In this document: one piece after another, positions 1 to 7,613 of the stretch | Layout: every line of letters begins with the position of its first letter | Position numbering within the stretch: the stretch's first letter is position 1 | Assembly (NCBI RefSeq): GCF_900115865.1 | Contig: NZ_FOXY01000002.1 | Location: forward strand, 186,001-250,000 | Source: Donghicola eburneus | GTDB lineage: Bacteria; Pseudomonadota; Alphaproteobacteria; Rhodobacterales; Rhodobacteraceae | DNA: 64,000 nucleotides | Direction of reading: 5' to 3' | Position numbers and translations under genes: made by a program | Notes under the pieces: model-generated | Told to the model about the DNA's origin: nothing | Seen by the model: the letters and a program-made list of their open reading frames with translations, nothing else | Database searches by the model: none

Positions 1-66
1 CATGATGTCCCCGAGTATCCCGCTTCGACGCGGGTTAGTTTGCGAACGCAATGTTCGCACGAAATA

Positions 67-90
67 GGGCACCGCTCATCAGCGGTGCCC
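67..90 (-). terminator. Hairpin downstream of the TRAP binding-protein gene
   Basis: A perfect 10-bp inverted repeat (67-76 with 81-90, four-base loop) lies 18 bases after the stop codon of the minus-strand TRAP gene. The bases after it on the minus strand are only weakly T-rich (TATTT). It could be a terminator, or a stabilising hairpin that lowers expression of downstream permease genes, as is common in transporter operons where the binding protein is made in excess. A second, 7-bp hairpin follows at 41-59. Confidence 0.5.
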
Positions 91-108
91 ACGACGCAAA
101 GGCAGAAA

Positions 109-1197
109 TTAGCCGCGGTTCAGAACGCGGTCACGCTGCTGCACGTAGCTGCGGTCTGCGCGCTGCAGCCACTCGGAGCTCGACTTCATCGACTCTTCGA
201 AGCTGGTACGGATTTCCGCGTACATCGGATCGTCCATGAACTCGTCCATGGCCTGCAGCGATGCGGTGCCGAACAGATCCCACACGTCGTCGGTGAATTC
301 CATCAGCTTGACGCCTTGGCTCTGGATACGCTTCAGCGCGGCTGCGTTGTTCGCGATACCCTGTGTCAGGCTGTGGGTGGTGGCTGCTTTGGCGGCCTGC
401 TCCATGATGGCCTGCTGGCCGGGTGTCAGGCTGTCCCAGACATCGCGGTTGAACGACACCGACAGAGCCGATCCCGGCTCGTGGAAGCCCGAGGTGTAGT
501 AGAAGTTACAAACTTCCTGGAAGCCCAGACGCTCGTCCGCGAAGGGTCCGATCCACTCTGCGCCGTCGATCGCGCCGGATGCCAGAGCCTGATAGATTTC
601 GCCGCCGGGGATCGATTGAACCGATGCGCCGGTCATACCCAGTGCACGGCCACCGATACCGGGCATACGGAACTTCAGACCGTTGAAGTCATCTGCCGAG
701 CGGATTTCCTTGCGGAACCAGCCGCCGGGCTGCATGCCGGTCGAGCCCGCGTGGAACGACTTCAGGCCAAAGATTTCACCCAGACCGTCATACAGTTCCT
801 GACCGCCGCCGTGGTACATCCAAGTCGACAGTTCTTGCGCGGTCGCGCCGAACGGAACTGCGGTGAAGTAGTAGTAACCGGGGTGCTGGCCGCCAAAGTA
901 GTAGTCAGCCGAGTGGTACATGTCCGCCTGGCCCGAGGACACAGCATCAAACACCTCGAAGCCGCCGACGAGTTCGCCTGCTGCTTTTTTGTCGATGGTG
1001 ATCTGGCCATCGGTCATCGCCTGAACAGCGTTGTTGAAGTACACGGCCGCGTCATCAAACACAGCAAAGCCATGGGGGACCGAAGTCACCATGGTCAGAG
1101 TGCGGTTGCCCTGCGCGATGGCGGGTGCTGCCAGAGTGCTGGCTGCAGCTGCGGTGCCGCCAATTGCCGAAGTCTTCAGAAAAGAACGACGATCCAT
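109..1197 (-). CDS. TRAP transporter solute-binding protein (DctP/TakP-like)
   Basis: This is a 362-residue periplasmic solute-binding protein of a tripartite (TRAP) transporter. The start at 1197 has a strong GGAGGAGA site and gives an N-terminus with a twin-arginine motif (DRRSFLK), a hydrophobic stretch and an APAIAQ cleavage site, so export by Tat is likely. The body has the family pattern, including a basic residue in an FRMPGIGG segment and a GAIDGAEWIGPFADERLGF-like stretch that resembles the TakP group, which binds 2-oxo acids. The exact ligand is inference. Upstream in-frame codons exist but would break the Tat signal. The small and large permease genes are not in the window and may lie beyond the left edge on the same strand. 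The gene diverges from a histidine kinase/response regulator pair at 1432-3515 that could control it. Confidence 0.9.
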   Translation of the reverse strand: MDRRSFLKTSAIGGTAAAASTLAAPAIAQGNRTLTMVTSVPHGFAVFDDAAVYFNNAVQAMTDGQITIDKKAAGELVGGFEVFDAVSSGQADMYHSADYYFGGQHPGYYYFTAVPFGATAQELSTWMYHGGGQELYDGLGEIFGLKSFHAGSTGMQPGGWFRKEIRSADDFNGLKFRMPGIGGRALGMTGASVQSIPGGEIYQALASGAIDGAEWIGPFADERLGFQEVCNFYYTSGFHEPGSALSVSFNRDVWDSLTPGQQAIMEQAAKAATTHSLTQGIANNAAALKRIQSQGVKLMEFTDDVWDLFGTASLQAMDEFMDDPMYAEIRTSFEESMKSSSEWLQRADRSYVQQRDRVLNRG

Positions 1198-1294
1198 ATG
1201 GTCTCTCCTCCCAAATTCTGCCCTACCTTGCGGCGGGCGGATCGTTATCAAGTGGTGCGACCTTAGTGGCGGAAACCCGTTTGGCAAATACCAA

Positions 1295-1308
1295 GTACTA
1301 CGTAGCAG
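1295..1308. promoter_or_regulatory. Candidate response-regulator site in the divergent spacer
   Basis: The 234-base spacer between the TRAP gene and the divergent kinase gene holds a perfect 8-bp palindrome CTACGTAG (1298-1305) inside GTACTACGTAGCAG. LuxR-type regulators bind short dyads of this kind. The adjacent two-component system is the natural candidate, but this is inference from position and symmetry only. Confidence 0.25.
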
Positions 1309-1431
1309 TGCCGTTCTGGCCATATTTCCTGACCAAATCCGGCAAATTTTCAGGTTTCCAAGGGCCTGAGTCGCGCAATTTTATTTTAGCGCCGCTTGAT
1401 CTTGGCTGCGGGTTCTGAGCGAATCGCCCCC

Positions 1432-2871
1432 ATGAAACAGATTCTCTCGCGTCTTCATTTCAGTTACGGGCAGAAGCTCTTCTTGCTCGCGACCCTGCCT
1501 CTAATCGGGGCTGTGGCGGCGATCTCGGTTGTGGTGGCATTGCAGTCCCAGGAATTGGCAGAGCGCGAGGTCCGCACGCTGGAATCCCAGCTGATTGATG
1601 TGAAAAAGCAAGAGCTTAAAAACTATGTCACGCTGGCGCGGAACAGCTTTTACTACATCTACGGGAATGCCGCCCCCGATGATGAAGAGGCCAAGCGCAA
1701 GGTGATGCAGATCCTTGCTGCGATGATCTACGGGTCCGAGGGCTTCTTCTTTGTCTACGATTACGAGGGCAATAATCTGGTCTCACCGCGCCAGACGGAC
1801 ATGATCAACCAGAATTGGGCAGGCCTTTCTGATTCTACTGGAACGCCCGTGGTCGACGAGTTGATTCGCGTTGCGCGATCCGGTGGGGGCTACCACACAT
1901 ATCTATGGCCCAAGCCCAGTACCGGCGAAGAGGCACAGATGATCACCTATGTGACCAGCTTTCCCAGTTGGCGATGGGCGGTGGGTACCGGCGTCTTTGT
2001 GGACGACGTGATCAAAACCGTTGCTGCGTCAAAGTCAGAGGTCGAGGCCCGCGTGCGCCGGACATTCTTTTACATCGGGGGGATTACCTTTGCCTCGCTT
2101 CTGATGGTGTTCGGAACGGGCATGATCATCAACGTGCGCGAACGCCGTCTGGCCGATGCGAAACTGAAAAGCCTGACCCAGCGGGTATTCGACGCCCAAG
2201 AAGAAGAGCGTGGCCGCGTGGCCCGCGAACTTCATGACAGCATCAGCCAAATTTTGGTCGGGGTGCGATACGGACTGGAATTGGCCAAGAAGCGGTTCGC
2301 CAACAATGACCCCCGCGCGCCAGAGGCGATGAACCGCGGGATCGACAGCCTATCTGGCGCAATTCAAGAGGTGCGCAGGATCAGTCGTGACCTGCGCCCC
2401 GGCGTGCTGGATGATCTTGGTCTTGGTCCTGCCCTCAAAGCACTGACGGATGACTTTAGCACCCGCACAGGGATCGAAACCCAGTTCAGCACCGTGGTCT
2501 TTCGCAACCGACTGGATCAGGACGCCAAGATCGCCCTCTATCGCATCGCCCAAGAGGCGCTGACGAACATCGAACGGCACTCTGGGGCTAACCACGTCAC
2601 CATCGACCTACGCGGCCACCGCAGCGGGGCGACCATGACCATCGCTGATAACGGCCACGGGTTCGAAACCGCCCGCCGCCAGAACCCACGCCAAGGTCTT
2701 GGCCTGCGCAACATGCAGGAACGGGTCGAACAGCTCGAAGGCTCATTGAATATTCAATCGGCCAAGACAGGCACGCGGATTTCAGTGACTGTCCCCCTCA
2801 CCCACTTGTTGCCGCCGGAAAGCAGCAGTACCTCTGCCTCCAAGAAACCTGTGACGGAGGTCCCCGAATGA
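1432..2871 (+). CDS. Cache-domain sensor histidine kinase (HisKA_3 family)
   Basis: This 479-residue membrane sensor kinase is the partner of the response regulator that overlaps its 3' end. Visible parts in order are: transmembrane segment 1 (about 15-37), a periplasmic single-Cache sensor domain (about 50-190, with a FFFVYDYEGNNLV core), transmembrane segment 2 (about 212-234), a HisKA_3 dimerisation helix with phospho-acceptor His268 in RELHDS, and an ATPase domain with the N box around Asn379 and ADNGHGF at 405-411. Cache domains of this kind often sense small carboxylates, which fits the divergent TRAP binding-protein gene. I chose the ATG at 1432 rather than a TTG at 1396. Neither has a convincing ribosome binding site, so the start is uncertain. 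Confidence 0.88.
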   Translation: MKQILSRLHFSYGQKLFLLATLPLIGAVAAISVVVALQSQELAEREVRTLESQLIDVKKQELKNYVTLARNSFYYIYGNAAPDDEEAKRKVMQILAAMIYGSEGFFFVYDYEGNNLVSPRQTDMINQNWAGLSDSTGTPVVDELIRVARSGGGYHTYLWPKPSTGEEAQMITYVTSFPSWRWAVGTGVFVDDVIKTVAASKSEVEARVRRTFFYIGGITFASLLMVFGTGMIINVRERRLADAKLKSLTQRVFDAQEEERGRVARELHDSISQILVGVRYGLELAKKRFANNDPRAPEAMNRGIDSLSGAIQEVRRISRDLRPGVLDDLGLGPALKALTDDFSTRTGIETQFSTVVFRNRLDQDAKIALYRIAQEALTNIERHSGANHVTIDLRGHRSGATMTIADNGHGFETARRQNPRQGLGLRNMQERVEQLEGSLNIQSAKTGTRISVTVPLTHLLPPESSSTSASKKPVTEVPE

Positions 2872-3515
2872 GCACTGCGCCGATCCGCCTGCTGATCGTT
2901 GATGACCACCCGATGGTGGCCGACGGCATCGAAGCCATTCTCGAAGGGTATGACGATATCGAAGTCGTCGGCGTCTTGTGTAACGGGCAGGAAGCCATTG
3001 ATCAGGTCGAAACCCTGAACCCCGATGTGATCCTGTTGGACCTAAACATGCCGGGTGTCGGCGGGCTGACTGCGACCGAGATCATCCTCGAACGCCGCCC
3101 CGAGACGCGGATTCTGATCCTGTCTATGCATGACAGCCCCGAATACATCAGCAGCGCCCTGTCCCACGGCGCGCGCGGCTATGTTCTCAAGGATGTCCCG
3201 ACCGAAGAGATCAAGACCGCCATCGACGCTGTGATGCGTGGCGAGCGATACCTGTGCACCGGCGCCAGCGGATCGCTGACCCCAGAGCCGACTGGCGACC
3301 GCGAACCCCTGACCTCTCGCGAACAAACGGTGCTGCTGCAACTGGCGCAGGGCAAGTCCAACAAAGAGGTCGCGGCGGAACTGGACATCTCGGTCCGGAC
3401 GGTCGAAACCCACCGCAAGAACATCAAACGCAAGCTCGGCATCTCGTCGACTGCGGGGCTGACCCGGTACGCGCTAGAGCATGGGGTCCTGCAAGGGACA
3501 GGTCACGGACTCTGA
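2868..3515 (+). CDS. LuxR/NarL-family response regulator
   Basis: This 215-residue two-component response regulator starts inside the stop codon of the kinase gene (ATGA overlap), so the two are made together. The receiver domain (about 5-125) shows the acidic pair Asp12-Asp13, phospho-acceptor Asp58 in LLDLNMPG and the conserved Lys in YVLKD. A LuxR-type helix-turn-helix follows at about 148-205 (LTSREQTVLLQLAQGKSNKEVA, SVRTVETHRKNI). It is a transcription factor activated by the upstream kinase. Its target is unknown; the divergent TRAP gene is the first candidate. Confidence 0.92.
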   Translation: MSTAPIRLLIVDDHPMVADGIEAILEGYDDIEVVGVLCNGQEAIDQVETLNPDVILLDLNMPGVGGLTATEIILERRPETRILILSMHDSPEYISSALSHGARGYVLKDVPTEEIKTAIDAVMRGERYLCTGASGSLTPEPTGDREPLTSREQTVLLQLAQGKSNKEVAAELDISVRTVETHRKNIKRKLGISSTAGLTRYALEHGVLQGTGHGL

Positions 3516-3575
3516 CCCTTCGCAATAATTTTATTTCAAACATGCCCATTCCCGCGAAATTTCCTACAAATGCGG

Positions 3576-3604
3576 TTGACCTCGGTTTTTGCCGCTTTTA
3601 ATCA
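3576..3604 (+). promoter_or_regulatory. Predicted promoter of the ilv operon
   Basis: TTGACC (3576-3581) and TAATCA (3599-3604) are separated by 17 bases, a good match to a housekeeping sigma-70 promoter. It sits about 25 bases upstream of the leader-peptide start, which fits transcription of the attenuator leader. Confidence 0.55.
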
Positions 3605-3628
3605 GGGCGCAGCAAACGGAGAGCCCCT

Positions 3629-3679
3629 ATGGACCAGTCGGTCGTACTAGTCGTGGAAAATTGGCGCATGGGCCGGTAA
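3629..3679 (+). CDS. Leader peptide of the ilv operon
   Basis: This is a 16-residue peptide, MDQSVVLVVENWRMGR, with a GGAGAG ribosome binding site nine bases upstream. It has four valine codons around one leucine codon (V-V-L-V-V). This is the mark of a branched-chain amino acid attenuator: the ribosome stalls there when charged tRNA-Val or tRNA-Leu is scarce. The stop codon lies just past the 5' arm of the antiterminator hairpin, so a ribosome that finishes the peptide would cover that arm. Acetolactate synthase genes follow directly, which matches the regulatory role. Confidence 0.8.
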   Translation: MDQSVVLVVENWRMGR

Positions 3680-3731
3680 CGGACACCATAACGGTACCCC
3701 ATGCGCCCCCGAGAAAATCGGGGGCTTTTTT
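3663..3731 (+). promoter_or_regulatory. ilv transcription attenuator (antiterminator and terminator)
   Basis: Two competing structures are visible. The antiterminator pairs GGCGCATGGG (3663-3672, inside the end of the leader peptide) with CCCATGCGCC (3698-3707), a perfect 10-bp stem. The terminator pairs CCCCCGA (3706-3712) with TCGGGGG (3718-3724) and is followed by six T (3726-3731). They share two bases and abut. Stalling at the valine codons would favour the first. Completing the leader peptide would block its 5' arm and allow termination before ilvI. Confidence 0.75.
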
Positions 3732-3770
3732 GTTTCAAACAGAAGTGACGTCGTAAACGGAGACACGCAG

Positions 3771-5525
3771 ATGACACGTCAGATGACCGGAGCGAAAATG
3801 GTAGTCCAGGCCCTGAAGGATCAGGGTGTGGAAGTCGTGTTCGGATACCCCGGTGGCGCTGTGCTACCGATCTACGACGAAATCTTTCAGCAGAACGATA
3901 TCAAACACATCCTCGTGCGCCACGAACAAGGTGCGGTTCACGCGGCCGAAGGCTATGCCCGCTCGACCGGCAAGCCCGGCGTAGTTCTGGTGACATCGGG
4001 CCCCGGCGCGACCAACGCTGTGACCGGCCTGACCGACGCGCTGCTCGATTCGATCCCGCTGGTGGTTCTGTCGGGTCAGGTGCCGACTTTCATGATCGGC
4101 TCGGACGCGTTCCAAGAGGCCGACACCGTCGGCATCACCCGCCCCTGCACCAAGCACAACTGGCTGGTCAAAGACACCGACCGTCTGTCGGCGACAATCC
4201 ACGAGGGCTTTCACGTAGCGACCTCGGGTCGTCCCGGCCCCGTGCTGATCGACATCCCCAAGGACGTGCAGTTCGCATCCGGCACCTATGCAGGTCCCAA
4301 GCAGGCGCGCACCAGCCACTACCAGCCCCAGGTCAAAGGTGATCTGGACATGATCAACGAACTCGTTGATGCGCTGGAAAAGGCAAAGCGTCCGATCTTC
4401 TACACCGGCGGCGGCGTGATCAACTCTGGCCCCGCAGCCAGCCAACTGCTGCGTGAACTGGTGGACACCACTGGTTTCCCGATCACCTCGACCCTGATGG
4501 GCCTTGGCTCCTACCCCGCTTCGGGCAAGGGCTGGCTGGGGATGCTCGGCATGCACGGCCTCTATGAGGCCAACATGGCGATGCACGACTGCGACCTGAT
4601 GATCAATATCGGTGCCCGTTTTGATGACCGGATCACTGGCCGCATCGACGCGTTCAGCCCGAAGTCGAAAAAGGCGCACATCGACATCGATCCCAGCTCG
4701 ATCAACAAAGTGATCCGCGTGGACATCCCGATCGTGGGCGATGTTGGCCACGTTCTGGAGGACATCCTCAAGGTCTGGAAATCGCGTGGTCGCAAAACCA
4801 ACCAGGAAGCTCTGGCCAAGTGGTGGAAGAAGATCGAGGAATGGAAAGCCGTGCGCTGCCTGTCCTTCAAGCAGGAAGGTTCGGTCATCAAACCCCAGTA
4901 CGCGCTCCAGCGTCTTGAGGAGCTGACCAAAGGCCACGACCGCTACATCACCACCGAGGTGGGCCAGCACCAGATGTGGGCGGCCCAGTACCTTGGTTTT
5001 GATGATCCGAACCGTTGGATGACCTCGGGCGGTCTGGGGACCATGGGCTACGGCGTTCCCGCGTCGGTTGGTGTGCAGATCGCGCATCCTGAATCGCTGG
5101 TCATCAACGTGGCAGGCGAAGCCAGCTGGCTGATGAACATGCAGGAGATGTGTACTGCGGTTCAGTACCGCGCGCCGGTCAAGCAGTTCATCCTGAACAA
5201 CGAACGTCTGGGGATGGTCCGCCAGTGGCAGCAGCTGCTTCATGGCGAGCGTTACTCGCAATCATGGTCCGAGGCTCTGCCCGACTTCGTGAAGCTGGCC
5301 GAAGCCTTTGGCTGCAAAGGTATCCTGTGTTCGGACCCCAAGGATCTGGATGATGCCATCATGGAAATGCTGGACTACGACGGCCCCGTGATCTTCGACT
5401 GCCTTGTTGAAAAGCACGAGAACTGCTTCCCGATGATCCCGTCGGGCGCGCCGCACAACGAGATGCTGCTGGGTGACGCGAATGCCACCGATGCCATCGG
5501 CGCGACCGGCGCGGTGCTGGTATGA
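3771..5525 (+). CDS. ilvI: Acetolactate synthase large subunit
   Basis: This 584-residue catalytic subunit of acetohydroxyacid synthase is TPP-dependent. It condenses two pyruvates, or pyruvate and 2-oxobutyrate, in the first common step of valine, leucine and isoleucine synthesis. Visible features are the N-terminal FGYPGGAVLPIYDE segment, the catalytic Glu52 in RHEQGAVHAAEGYARSTGKPG, and the C-terminal TPP/metal segment VAGEASWLMNMQEM. The length is full. The start at 3771 follows CGGAGA. Expression is controlled by the leader attenuator directly upstream. The regulatory subunit gene lies downstream, separated by a small unknown gene. ilvB is an equally valid symbol. Confidence 0.95.
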   Translation: MTRQMTGAKMVVQALKDQGVEVVFGYPGGAVLPIYDEIFQQNDIKHILVRHEQGAVHAAEGYARSTGKPGVVLVTSGPGATNAVTGLTDALLDSIPLVVLSGQVPTFMIGSDAFQEADTVGITRPCTKHNWLVKDTDRLSATIHEGFHVATSGRPGPVLIDIPKDVQFASGTYAGPKQARTSHYQPQVKGDLDMINELVDALEKAKRPIFYTGGGVINSGPAASQLLRELVDTTGFPITSTLMGLGSYPASGKGWLGMLGMHGLYEANMAMHDCDLMINIGARFDDRITGRIDAFSPKSKKAHIDIDPSSINKVIRVDIPIVGDVGHVLEDILKVWKSRGRKTNQEALAKWWKKIEEWKAVRCLSFKQEGSVIKPQYALQRLEELTKGHDRYITTEVGQHQMWAAQYLGFDDPNRWMTSGGLGTMGYGVPASVGVQIAHPESLVINVAGEASWLMNMQEMCTAVQYRAPVKQFILNNERLGMVRQWQQLLHGERYSQSWSEALPDFVKLAEAFGCKGILCSDPKDLDDAIMEMLDYDGPVIFDCLVEKHENCFPMIPSGAPHNEMLLGDANATDAIGATGAVLV

Positions 5526-5538
5526 TGGAGACAAGAGG

Positions 5539-5832
5539 ATGACTGTCGATCCGGACAAAGCGATGAAGCTTTCAGATGGAAATAGTGTTTCCTTCAACGT
5601 CAATGACTTTGAACCGACGAGCACTATCGGAGCGCTCGTCCGTACAACCCAATACCTAAAAGCACACCTAGATGCGCTGTATTCCAACTCAGACTGGCGA
5701 ATGGCTGTATATAAAGAAGTGTTCGAGGATTTGACCGTACACAACCAAGAAGGCACTGGCTCCGAGCGCGAGGCAGCAATGTTGAAAGCGACCGAACTGG
5801 TTGCGCAAGTACTAGGCGTGGAGAACAAATAA
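5539..5832 (+). CDS. Unknown 97-residue protein inside the ilv operon
   Basis: This small gene fills the space between the two acetolactate synthase subunit genes. It begins 13 bases after ilvI behind a purine-rich site (GGAGACAAGAGG) and ends immediately before the ilvH start codon, so it is almost surely co-translated. I do not recognise a domain. The protein is soluble, has no signal peptide, and looks helical in its C-terminal half (TQYLKAHLDALY, SEREAAMLKATELVAQVLG). Its codon use is unlike its neighbours: CTA, AAT, AGT and TAT codons and about 50% GC, against a strong CTG/GC bias on both sides. That suggests later insertion into the operon or low expression demand. A role linked to the enzyme is inference only. 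Confidence 0.75.
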   Translation: MTVDPDKAMKLSDGNSVSFNVNDFEPTSTIGALVRTTQYLKAHLDALYSNSDWRMAVYKEVFEDLTVHNQEGTGSEREAAMLKATELVAQVLGVENK

Positions 5833-6399
5833 ATGTCAGCAGCTCTCAACATCAAAAAAGGTTCGTCCAAGCATTCGGCGTATAATCTGCGCCCCAACTT
5901 CTCGGACGTCGAAGAAACCCACACTCTGGCTGTTCTGGTGGACAACGAAGCCGGCGTTCTGGCCCGCGTGATCGGTCTGTTCTCGGGCCGTGGCTACAAC
6001 ATCGAAAGCCTGACCGTGGCCGAGGTTGATCACGAAGGCCACCTGAGCCGCATCACCATCGTGACCACCGGCACCCCGCAGGTCATCAACCAGATCAAGG
6101 CCCAGCTGGGTCGTATCGTCCCCGTTCACGAAGTACACGACCTTACCGTCGAGGGCCCCTCGGTCCAGCGCGAACTGGCGCTGATCAAAGTGGCCTGCAG
6201 CGGCGACAAGCGCGTCGAAGCCCTGCGTCTGGCGGATATTTTCCGCGCCAAGGTCGTGGACAGCACCCTGTCGAGCTTCGTATTCGAAATAACCGGCGCG
6301 CCTGACAAAATTGATGCGTTTTCGGACCTTATGCGCCCCCTCGGATTGGCCGAAGTGGCGCGAACAGGGGTGGCCGCTCTATCGAGAGGCGCATCCTAA
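5833..6399 (+). CDS. ilvH: Acetolactate synthase small (regulatory) subunit
   Basis: This is the 188-residue regulatory subunit that activates the large subunit and carries feedback inhibition by valine. The N-terminal ACT domain starts at about residue 28 (HTLAVLVDNEAGVLARVIGL, then SGRGYNIESLTVAEVD), and a typical C-terminal domain follows (LIKVACSGDKRVEALRLADIFRAKVVD). The length is slightly longer than the E. coli protein because of a roughly 25-residue N-terminal extension, usual in this family of bacteria. The start codon follows the stop of the small upstream gene without a gap. Confidence 0.95.
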   Translation: MSAALNIKKGSSKHSAYNLRPNFSDVEETHTLAVLVDNEAGVLARVIGLFSGRGYNIESLTVAEVDHEGHLSRITIVTTGTPQVINQIKAQLGRIVPVHEVHDLTVEGPSVQRELALIKVACSGDKRVEALRLADIFRAKVVDSTLSSFVFEITGAPDKIDAFSDLMRPLGLAEVARTGVAALSRGAS

Positions 6400-6401
6400 T
6401 A

Positions 6402-6421
6402 TCCCTTGGCGGGACTTTTTT
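6402..6421 (+). terminator. Weak terminator-like element after ilvH
   Basis: A short stem TCCC/GGGA (6402-6405, 6411-6414) is followed by C and a run of seven T just after the ilvH stop codon. The stem is only four to five pairs, so termination may be partial. Confidence 0.35.
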
Positions 6422-6430
6422 GGAACAAAG

Positions 6431-6463
6431 CCTCCATTCAATAATTAGTTTATTGAAAGGAGG
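6431..6463 (+). promoter_or_regulatory. Hairpin that masks a ribosome binding site
   Basis: CCTCC (6431-6435) and TTCAATAA (6437-6444) pair with TTATTGAA (6450-6457) and GGAGG (6459-6463), with a single A-A mismatch between the two stem parts and a five-base loop. The GGAGG arm is the ribosome binding site of the small reading frame that starts at 6469, so the hairpin would hide it. The lower part is GC-rich next to the binding site and the upper part is all A-U. This is the layout of a translational switch or simple RNA thermometer, but the function is inference. Confidence 0.5.
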
Positions 6464-6468
6464 CACTC

Positions 6469-6612
6469 ATGCCGGACAACACATCCCCCGAGCCCGACCC
6501 GCAACAAAAGCAGGCGACCGAAGCGTCATGACGCGACGACACGCCTAAGAAAAAGAAGAAGAAACAGGACGACGAGCCTGACTTCATCTTTACCGACTTC
6601 GCAATGATCTGA
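6469..6612 (+). pseudogene. Small reading frame interrupted by an in-frame TGA
   Basis: An ATG at 6469 sits six bases after a perfect GGAGG site. It opens a 20-codon frame (MPDNTSPEPDPQQKQATEAS) that ends at TGA 6529-6531. The same frame stays open for 26 more codons to TGA 6610-6612, with a lysine run (KKKKKK) and a C-terminal EPDFIFTDFAMI. The charged, proline-rich style continues across the stop, so the two parts look like one former 47-residue protein broken by a nonsense change, for example from a TGG or CGA codon. Read-through, or a real 20-residue product, cannot be excluded. I do not recognise the protein. Confidence 0.4.
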
Positions 6613-6650
6613 AGTCTGGGATTGCCCCGTCCCCTTGCTATAAAGGGGGC

Positions 6651-6989
6651 ATGGCGACTCCGGTGACATCTATAAAATACGTCGGCCCTTCGCAGGCCAA
6701 TGCGCTAGCGGCCGCTGGCATCCATGACGCAGAGACCCTTCGCGAGGTCGGCGCACACGAAGCCTATGGCCGTATGCTGGCCACCGGCCATTCTCCACAT
6801 TTCATCGGATATTACGCGCTTGTCATGGCGCTTCAGGGCCGCCCTTGGAACGACTGCAAGGGGCAGGAAAAAGAGGACCTGCGGGTGGCGTTCGACGATC
6901 TGAAGAACGCCAGACATGACAAGGGCCGCTCCGAGCTTGAAGCGGCCCTCGATATGATCGGGGTCATTGACCCCAAGATCCGTAGGTAG
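6651..6989 (+). CDS. TfoX C-terminal-domain protein
   Basis: This 112-residue protein matches the stand-alone C-terminal domain of TfoX/Sxy: a helix-hairpin-helix-like segment (IKYVGPSQANALAAAGIHDAETLREVGAHEAYGRML) followed by a helical part with the conserved YALVMALQGRPWND. In gamma-proteobacteria full-length TfoX activates competence genes, but the alphaproteobacterial stand-alone domain has no established role that I know of. The stop codon lies two bases from the stop of the convergent ndk gene. The start follows the sequence AAAGGGGGC. Confidence 0.8.
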   Translation: MATPVTSIKYVGPSQANALAAAGIHDAETLREVGAHEAYGRMLATGHSPHFIGYYALVMALQGRPWNDCKGQEKEDLRVAFDDLKNARHDKGRSELEAALDMIGVIDPKIRR

Positions 6990-6991
6990 GC

Positions 6992-7414
6992 TTAGCCGAC
7001 CAGTTCCAGACCCGAGAAGAAGAACGCGATTTCGTTCGCTGCGGTTTCGGGAGCGTCCGAACCGTGAACCGAGTTTTCGCCAACCGACAGAGCGAATTCT
7101 GCGCGAATGGTGCCTTCGGCTGCGTCTGCGGGGTTGGTTGCGCCCATGACTTCGCGGTTTTTCGCGATTGCGCCTTCACCTTCCAGAACCTGAACAACGA
7201 CGGGTGCCGATGCCATGAATTCGCACAGTTCGCCGTAGAAGGGACGCTCTGCGTGCACTTCGTAGAACTTGCCTGCCTGAGCGGGTGTCAGGTGGATGCG
7301 CTTCTGGGCAACGATGCGCAGACCAGCGTCTTCGAACTTGGCGTTGATTTTGCCGGTCAGGTTGCGGTTGGTTGCGTCGGGCTTGATGATGCTCAGAGTG
7401 CGTTCGGTGGCCAT
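6992..7414 (-). CDS. ndk: Nucleoside diphosphate kinase
   Basis: This 140-residue enzyme, the standard family length, transfers the terminal phosphate between nucleoside triphosphates and diphosphates through a phospho-histidine. The ATP-binding Lys11 (SIIKPDA) and the active-site His117 in NSVHGSD are present. The start at 7414 has a GAGG site and aligns with the family N-terminus [12 protein letters not shown]. An upstream in-frame ATG at 7522 would add 36 residues not found in the family. Confidence 0.96.
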   Translation of the reverse strand: MATERTLSIIKPDATNRNLTGKINAKFEDAGLRIVAQKRIHLTPAQAGKFYEVHAERPFYGELCEFMASAPVVVQVLEGEGAIAKNREVMGATNPADAAEGTIRAEFALSVGENSVHGSDAPETAANEIAFFFSGLELVG

Positions 7415-7613
7415 GGAAAACCTCATTTGAGTTAGACGTGAGCGGGCCGAAACCCGCGATCCCGCGCCCCCTAGCATGGAAAACTTTCTGGGGGAAGACA
7501 GCTTTGATGGCGGTAACGTCATGAGTCGGGAAATTCACGTAGCTTTCATGATTTCGCATCGATCCGGTGAATGGCCGCTTTCCGAGGGCATTGGGCTCTG
7601 CTAATCGCGGGAC

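Noticed and set aside
1-3. Minus-strand ATG at the left edge as start of a TRAP permease gene
   Set aside because: Only the start codon and a GGGGAC stretch are in the window, so nothing about the product can be supported.
1396-1431. TTG at 1396 as the kinase start
   Set aside because: It adds 12 residues without a ribosome site. The ATG at 1432 leads straight into the membrane-anchor region, although this remains uncertain.
3864-5261. Long minus-strand open frame of 465 codons opposite ilvI
   Set aside because: It is antisense to a certain gene, has no recognisable protein pattern, and such frames are common in GC-rich DNA.
6529-6531. TGA as a selenocysteine codon
   Set aside because: No hairpin suitable as a bacterial SECIS element lies directly after the TGA, and the surrounding peptide resembles no selenoprotein.
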